Below, piece after piece: positions 15,001 through 24,320 of a DNA stretch of 64,000 bases (position 1 is the first letter of the stretch; every line of letters starts with the position of its first letter). The stretch is taken from positions 7,290,311 to 7,354,310 of the forward strand of contig CM022673.1 in the NCBI GenBank assembly GCA_012295275.1, written 5' to 3'. Source of the stretch: Chrysomallon squamiferum (Eukaryota > Mollusca > Gastropoda > Neomphalida > Peltospiridae). Both the position numbers and the translations under genes were made by a program. The notes under the pieces are model-generated. The model was not told the DNA's origin and did no database searches. It saw nothing but the letters and a program-made list of their open reading frames with translations.

Positions 15001-18000
15001 AAGACCACATAGAAGATGTTGCAATCGTGGATATTCATTCAGTGTTACTACCAGACAATGTGTAGTTGACAGCAATTGTAACGATCCGTGCCCATGGCGC
15101 CCTCCAGGTACTTATCGTTTCATCTGTGTATGCGTTTTGTGAAAAATAAGAAAAATTAGCAAATTATGTGTTGTATTGTTATAATGGCCTTTAAAATCAG
15201 TAACATTTGCTATGTTATTTCGGAAATATGTTTCAGTAATCAATCTCTGCCAATAGCTGGTCTTTGCTCTGGATACTGGGTCTGTGCGACTGGTACACCA
15301 TACAAAGGATGCTAAACTATGGGATATTTGTTCCGTGTGATTAAAAGATAGTGTATACTTCATAGCAACTGCCGTCGTTTTTGATCAGCAGGTGGTCCTG
15401 GGAGAAAAGAACAAAATTCTTCTTTAATAATAAGCGAAATAGATTACTATAATGCGCGGAGTTTATTTTATTTTTTATTGTTATAATCATCTCTGAAATC
15501 GCTATCATTTGCTATGTTGTCTCTGCAGTCTGTTACGACAGGCAATTTCAGCCAATGCCAGGTGTTTGTTCCGGTTACTTGGACTGCACTACGGGAAATC
15601 CATACAGAAGATGTTGTCCAAGTGGATATGCATTCAGTGTAACCACCAGACAGTGTGTTGTTGACTCAGCTTGTAATGATCAGTGCTCAGTTAGAGGTAG
15701 TTAACTTTTTGTCTGTGTTCGTCTTTTTTGTCAAAATAAGGAAAATAATCGAGTCTTAACATATTTCGTTTTGTTTTCATATTGTTATGTTTTCTTAAAA
15801 TCATAAATCGTTACTGTGTGTTTCAGACATGTGCTACAATAATCAGCGACTGCCAATACCAGGAATCTGTTGTGGATATTGGGACTGTTCGTCTGGAACT
15901 CCATTGACAAAATGTTGCCCTACTGGATATTCTTTCAGTGTTACGACCAGACAATGTGTAGTTGACAGCAATTGTAATGATCCGTGTCCATGGGGCGGTA
16001 GGGGTAGTTTACGTTTTTTCTGTGTATGCATTTTGTCAAAAAAAAATGAAAAAGAAGCAAATTATATGTTGTATAGTTATAATGGGCGGAATTTTTTTTT
16101 TTGTATTATTGTTTTACTAATCTCTAAAAACGCTATGTTGTTACAGACGTCTGTTCCGGTAGGGATATGCAGCCAATGCCAGGTGTTTGTTCCGGTTATT
16201 TGGACTGCACTAGTGGAAGACCACATAGAAGATGTTGCAATCGTGGATATTCATTCAGTGTTACTACCAGACAATGTGTAGTTGACAGCAATTGTAACGA
16301 TCCGTGCCCATGGCGCCCTCCAGGTACTTATCGTTTCATCTGTGTATGCGTTTTGTGAAAAATAAGAAAAATTAGCAAATTATGTGTTGTATTGTTATAA
16401 TGGCCTTTAAAATCAGTAACATTTGCTATGTTATTTCGGAAATATGTTTCAGTAATCAACCTAAAATAGCTGGTCTTTGCTCTGGATACTGGGTCTGTGC
16501 GACTGGTACACCATACAAAGGATGCTAAACTATGGGATATTTGTTCCGTGTGATTAAAAGATAGTGTATAGTTGATAGCAACTGCCGTCGTTTTTGATCA
16601 GCAGGTGGTCCTGGGAGAAAAGAACAAAATTCTTCTTTAATAATAAGCGAAATAGATTACTACAATGCGCGGAGTTTATTTTTTATTTTTTATTGTTATA
16701 ATAATCTCTAAAAACGCTATGTTGTTTCAACAGGCTGTTACGGTAGGGATATGGAGCCAATGCCAGGTTTTTGTTCCGGTTACTTGGATTGCACTACAGG
16801 AAATCCATACAAAAGATGTTGCCCAAATGGATATGCATTGTAACCACCAGACAGTGTGTTGTTGACTCAACTTGTAATGATCAATGCTCAGTTAGAGGTA
16901 GTTAACTTTTTGTCTGTGTTCGTCTTTTGTCAAAATAAGGAAAATAATCGAGTCTTAACATATTTCGTTTTGTTTTCATATTATTATGTTTTCTTAAAAT
17001 CATAAATCGTTACTGTGTGTTTCAGAGGGTGCTACAATAATCAGCGACTGCCAATACCAGGAATCTGTTTGTTGGATATTGGGACTGTTCGTCTGGAACC
17101 CATTGACAAAATGTTGCCCTACTGGATATTCTTTCAGTGTTACGACCAGACAATGTGTAGTTGACAGCAATTGTAATGATCCGTGTCCATGGGGCGGTAG
17201 GGGTAGTTTACGTTTTTTCTGTGTATGTATTTTGTCAAAAAAGTGAAAAAGAAGGAAATTATATGTTGTATAGTTGTAATGGGCGGAATTTTTGTTTTTG
17301 TATTATTGTTTTACTAATCTCTAAAAACGCTATGTTGTTTCATTAGGCTGTTCCGGTAGGGATATGGAGCCAATGCCAGGTGTTTGTTCCGGTTATTTGG
17401 ACTGCACTAGTGGAAGACCACATAGAAGATGTTGCAATCGTGGATATTCATTCAGTGTTACTACCAGACAATGTGTAGTTGACAGCAATTGTAACGATCC
17501 GTGCCCATGGCGCCCTCCAGGTACTTATCGTTTCATCTGTGTATGCGTTTTGTGAAAAATAAGAAAAATTAGTAAATTATGTGTTGTATTGTTATAATGG
17601 CCTTTAAAATCAGTAACATTTGCTATGTTATTTCGGAAATATGTTTCAGTAATCAATCTCTGCCAATAGCTGGTCTTTCCTCTGGATACCGGGTCTGTGC
17701 GACTGGTACACCATACAAAGGATGCTAAACTATGGGATATTTGTTCCGTGTGATTAAAAGATAGTGTATACTTCATAGCAACTGCCGTCGTTTTTGATCA
17801 GCAGGTGGTCCTGGGAGAAAAGAACAAAATTCTTCTTTAATAATAAGCGAAATAGATTACTATAATGCGCGGAGTTTATTTTATTTTTTATTGTTATAAT
17901 CATCTCTGAAATCGCTATCATTTGCTATGTTGTCTCTGCAGTCTGTTACGACAGGCAATTTCAGCCAATGCCAGGTGTTTGTTCCGGTTACTTGGACTGC

Positions 18001-21000
18001 ACTACGGGAAATCCATACAGAAGATGTTGTCCAAGTGGATATGCATTCAGTGTAACCACCAGACAGTGTGTTGTTGACTCAGCTTGTAATGATCAGTGCT
18101 CAGTTAGAGGTAGTTAACTTTTTGTCTGTGTTCGTCTTTTGTCAAAATAAGGAAAATAATCGAATCTTAACATATTTCGTTTTGTTTTCATATTATTATG
18201 TTTTCTTAAAATCTTAAATCGTTACTGTGTGTTTCCGACATGTGCTACAATAAGCAGCGACTGCCAATACCAGGAATCTGTTGTGGATATTGGGACTGTT
18301 CGTCTGGAACTCCATTGACAAAATGTTGCCCTACTGGATATTCTTTCAATGTTACGACCAGACAATGTGTAGTTGACAGCAATTGTAATGATCCGTGTCC
18401 ATGGGGCGGTAGGGGTAGTTTACGTTTTTTCTGTGTATGCATTTTGTCAAAAAAGTGAAAAAGAAGCAAATTATATGTTGTATAGTTATAATGGGCGGAA
18501 GTTTTGTTTTGTATTATTGTTTTACTAATCTCTAAAAACGCTATGTTGTTTCATTAGGCTGTTCCGGTAGGGATATGGAGCCAATGCCAGGTGTTTGTTC
18601 CGGTTATTTGGACTGCACTAGTGGAAGACCACATAGAAGATGTTGCAATCGTGGATATTCATTCAGTGTTACTACCAGACAATGTGTAGTTGACAGCAAT
18701 TGTAACGATCCGTGCCCATGGCGCCCTCCAGGTACTTATCGTTTCATCTGTGTATGCGTTTTGTGAAAAATAAGAAAAATTAGCAAATTATGTGTTGTAT
18801 TGTTATAATGGCCTTTAAAATCAGTAACATTTGCTATGTTATTTCGGAAATATGTTTCAGTAATCAACCTCTGCCAATAGCTGGTCTTTGCTCTGGATAC
18901 TGGGTCTGTGCGACTGGTACACCATACAAAGGATGCTAAACTATGGGATATTTGTTCCGTGTGATTAAAAGATAGTGTATAGTTGATAGCAACTGCCGTC
19001 GTTTTTGATCAGCAGGTGGTCCTGGGAGAAAAGAACAAAATTCTTCTTTAATAATAAGCGAAATAGATTACTACAATGCGCGGAGTTTATTTTTTATTTT
19101 TTATTGTTATAATAATCTCTAAAAACGCTATGTTGTTTCAACAGGCTGTTCCGGTAGGCATATGCAGCCAATGCCAGGTGTTTGTTCCGGTTACTTGGAC
19201 TGCACTACGGGAAATCCATACAGAAGATGTTGCCCAAGTGGATATGCATTCAATGTAACCACCAGACAGTGTGTTGTTGACTCAACTTGCTATGATAAGT
19301 GCTCAGAACACGTTCCAGGTAATTAACTTTTTGTCTGTGTTCGTCTTTTGTCAAAATAAGAAAAATAATCGAGTCTTAAATTATTTCGTATTGTTTTCAT
19401 ATTATTTTGTTTTCTTAAAATCACAGACAGTCTCTCCGTTTTTCAGACATGTGCTACACTAAGCAGCGACTGCCAATACCAGGAATCTGTTGTGGATATT
19501 GGGACTGTTCGTCTGGAATTCCATTCGCACGATGTTGCCCTACTGGATATTCATTCAGTGTTAACTCCAGACAATGTGTAGTCGACAGCAATTGTAATGA
19601 TCCGTGTTCATGGCCCCATGGTAGGGGTAATTTACGTTTTTTCTGTGTATGCATTTTGTGAAAAAAGTGAAAAAGAAGCAAATTATATTTTGTATAGTTA
19701 TAATGGGCGGAATTTTTGTTTTTGTTACAGGAGTCTGTTCCGGTAGGGATATGGAGCCAATGCCAGATGTTTGTTCCGGTTATTTGGACTGCACTAGTGG
19801 AAGACCACATAGAAGATGTTGCAATCGTGGATATTCATTCAGTGCCACCACCAGAACATGTGTAGTTAATAGGAACTGCCATGATGTTTGTTCCGTAACT
19901 GTTTCCGGTAAAAAACATTCTTCTTTAATTACAGGCGAAATAGATTATGACGGAATTTCAGAAATAGTTGGTGTTTTTTATGTTTCTGTTATAATGACCT
20001 GTAACACCGTTGTCATTTGTCGTGTTGTTTCAGCAATCTGTTACATTTGTAGTAGTAGTAGTAGTAGTAGTAATAGTAACAGTAATACCAGTGGTAATGA
20101 TATTGAAATGGTAACAGTAGTTTTAGTAGTAGTTATAGTAATATTAGTTGTAGTAGACTTGTTGTATTTTCTATTATTGCTGTTGTTGTTGTTGTTGTTA
20201 TTATTTATATATTATTATTATTATTATTAATATTATTATTAATATTATTATTATAATTATTATTATTACTATTACTATTATTATTATTATTATTTATATA
20301 TTATTATTATTATTATGATTATTATTATTACTATTATTATTATTATTATGATAACAGGTGTTTGTGATGATTGTCTGATGACCAATGGAGTTGGCTATGT
20401 TGCCCATCCAGACTGCACTCGTTATTATCAGTGTTCTTATGACGAGAGCCACAACATTGTCGCTACCATTCGAAGATGTCCTTTCGGACTGTTCTGGAAT
20501 CAAAAGATACTGACTTGCGATTACCCAGACAACGTTCTTTGTCGTAAAAGTAAGTATAGAAATAATGCTTCGTACAATAATTGTACAAATCCATAAGAAT
20601 TAAAATTGTATATTGAAATGTAAACTGTCTGTCGTTTTCCAATTGTTCGGTTTTTAAGGGGTGATTTTACTTTTTTTTTAATTTCTTTTTTTCTTTTTTT
20701 TTTTGTTCTTTTCTAGGTTTTTTTATTTTTTATTTGTTTTATTTGTTATTATTGTTGTTAGTGACAAAGGATAATGTGTGGAATAAATGAATCAATGCAA
20801 ATATAGAATTAATCATGTTTTCTGGGCTTGGCTGTTACAGTGATATGACTATGATGATGATGTTGATGATGATGATAATGATGATGATGATGATGACAAC
20901 ATCGACAGTGATTAGAATAAATGCGCTGACGACGATGACGACAATGATCGTCATGACGATTTTAAATACCATATTACATAACATGTATTATTAGTAATTG

Positions 21001-22619
21001 TCACTTCATTGTTTCAGAAATCTGTTTCAATAATACACCACAACGAGCAGATGGTTTCTGCTGTGGTTACTGGGACTGTAGTAATGGAAAACCATTTGGC
21101 CGTCGATGTCCTGCCGGACATTCTTTCAGTGTGGTCACTAGAAAATGTGTAGCTGATTCAAAATGTACTGATATCTGTACGAATGTGACTGGTGGAAGTA
21201 CGTTCTTTCTTAATATAAATCAGAAATATTGCCGTTTTAGAATCTTGTAAAGTGATATGTGTTTTTTTTTTTTTGTGTGTGTTTATTATAGTCAAGAAGA
21301 AAACTGTTAGTGTACAGTGAGAACTTTTTCATATATATTTAAATGATATTTTGTTCTCTCTTTCTTGAATGTCTTTTAATATTATATTCCTTTGAAGAAA
21401 AAAAACGAGTTAAATTTAGATGTAATTAATCGATAGGTTGTTCGTTTATTGGTTATGCCTACTTTATTATAATAACATATTGCTATTGGTTATATTTATA
21501 TATATATAATTTTTAGTGATTATTGTACTAATATACGTCTGTGTGTCTGTGTGTGTGTGTGTGTGTGTGTATGCACTGATTAATTTTATAATCTATCGGT
21601 TGCTGTTTGTAACAGCTGGTCCCTGTGACAAGCTGCCTCTTCCTGATAGGACTAAGTACAGGCAGTGGTCACCCTCTGGTTGGAAAATCATGCCATGCGC
21701 ACCATCCACCTATTTCGTTGCACGTGACTGTGGTTGTTCAGGAATCTTGCACGGTCACCATGCAGGTATGCATATATATATATATATATATATTTTATTT
21801 TTATTTATTTATTTATATGTTTATTTACTGTATTTTTGAAATCCATAAATTCTTTGGTAATTTAATTTTAAATATACTGCTGATGTTTATAGTGTAACAT
21901 ATTTCAACTTAAAAGTTGAAGCAACATTGTTGTTGTTGTAGTTGTTGTTGTTGTTGTTGTGCTGGTGGTGGTATTTTTGTTATTGTTTTTAGTGTTGTTT
22001 TTTGTTGTTGGTTAACTCAAATATTATATTTTCACTTCTTTTCTTAGATGTTTAAAGTCTTTTTTTTTTTTTCTTTTAAATTTTCTTTCTCGTTATTTAA
22101 TATTTATTTAATTTTTATTTTTCTTTCTCTTTTTCTTTTTAATCTATTCAGTCTGTCTGCCCGAGCTGTTGCTGCCTTTTACTTCATCAACCGATGACCA
22201 ATCTGGCAAAAACGTCCACGTCGAAAACAACGGGGTCTCCGTAAGCAATGGGGTCGCTTATTTCAACGGCAAGGCAAACCTGAGGATCAACCGTTTCTCC
22301 AACAGCTGGTTTGGCAAGACGGTGTACATCACTGTGAAGTACAGGCAGATCGATTACATCCATCCTCAAAGCATTCTCGGTAACGGAGACTGCGGCGAGT
22401 CACCAACTCTTCTGATTGGCACTTACCGAAACCGAGTCCACTTTTACGCAAAAACATCCGGCAGTGTTCAGCCAGTTAACTTCACCGTCCCAGATAACGT
22501 TAGTATTAGTTAGGTTATAGTATTCATTATTATTATTATTATTATTATTTATTATTATTTATTATTATTTATTTATTATTATTATTATTTATTATTATTA
22601 TTATTTATTATTATTATTA

Positions 22620-22663
<44 letters not shown>

Positions 22664-22731
22664 GTTTTTCTTTCATACAATAGTTAATAAATTCAGACAT
22701 TTAGTTAATAAATACAGACATTTATTTAATA

Positions 22732-22794
<63 letters not shown>

Positions 22795-23827
22795 ATTTAT
22801 TTTAGTTCGTCTTAGCAATACAACTATTTGCCAATTAAATTTACCCAGAACGGTTCCAAAACCACAGTTCACTTTGCCTCTTACAGTATATAATTTCATT
22901 TTTTTTTTAAATGTTTTTTAGAGCAATGGATACAGGATTGCAAAATTCACTTTAGACGGTGGAAAACTGACAGGTCGAACTGGAACAAGTGGACGCACAG
23001 CCATAGCTTTAGGTTAGAGCGATATCTGGTTTTTTTTTTTTAATTATATTATGTTTATGTAATTTTTTACTTTTATTTTACTTTAAATCGAGGAATTTAT
23101 AAACTATGACTCCAAGAATGAATATCTTTCTTTTACCGACATCATCATCATCATCATCATTATTATTACTAATATTAACATTGTTTATTTGTTTATTATG
23201 TTTATTTATTTATTTATTTATTTTATTATATTTTATTTAACACATAAAATAATTTTAAATTTTAACAATTTAAGAATATTTCGGGTAGGACAATGTATTT
23301 AATGAAAATAAATAATTTTCAGTTCAGTAGTACATTGCATAGTTTCGTATGGAATATCTAATGTTATAGTTATTTCCCTTGCTATTGTCGCAGCTAATGC
23401 ATTCTTATTTAAATATCAATTAATCTGTTAATGTATTGAGTTATTTAGTTAATTATTAGTTACTTTACTTTAATTCACTTCACTTCTCTTCAGTTTAATT
23501 TAATTTATTTTATTTTACAAGGTCGTTGTTTTGTGTGGGTTATTATTATTATTTTTTTTTGTTGTTGTTGTTGTCGTTGCTGTATTTTTTCTGTTAAGAC
23601 GCTGCAAAATAGCAACAGAGAAATTATAAAAATACTTTAATTATCTGTATATTTAAGTATTTAATAAATGTATTCACAGGTAATCTAGAAACAACGAGAA
23701 GAAGTCTGACCATTGGAACCTGTGGACAATGCACGGGTTACAGTTTCAAGGGTTACATCGATCATGTAAATACCTGTTATTAGATAAATACAACTTATCT
23801 ATGTAGTAATTTGCATGCAGTGAATGT

Positions 23828-23911
<84 letters not shown>

Positions 23912-24246
23912 GGTAGATGGCTAGATATATATACATCAACTGGATTAAGCATATATACACACACACACACACACACACATACGGACTTACATACATTACT
24001 TCTTATATACATACATACATACATACAAACATACACACATACAAATAAATACAGTAAAAAAGAGACAGACAGATAGAAAGAGAGGTATACAGAAAGACAA
24101 AGAGAGAGAAAGAGATGAAGAAGAATAATTCTGACGAATTCAACGACATATTTATTGTATTACTGATTTGGAAAGCATTAAATGGAACTTGAAGCGTGGA
24201 AGTCATTAATTGTAAGCTGATTTAATACATGTTTTATTTTAATTTA

Positions 24247-24320
<74 letters not shown>

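Larger units (their letters stand above)
5833..20036 (+). repeat. higher-order tandem array of about 1.2-kb exon blocks
   Basis: Class A exons start at 6876, 8093, 9315, 10606, 11900, 13111, 14315, 15529, 16734, 17942 and 19145, a spacing of 1.20-1.29 kb. An older, less regular set lies upstream (5833 and 1121). Each block holds A then B, then C or D, plus a dead exon or Ser-repeat ORF. Introns between copies are also nearly identical, so the duplications are recent. Confidence 0.88.

Noticed and set aside
1121-20000. Cys-rich modules as conotoxin- or defensin-like peptides
   Set aside because: There are no signal peptides or single-exon precursors. The Cys spacing and the aromatic and Pro-Gly positions match CBM14, and the context is a matrix-type gene.
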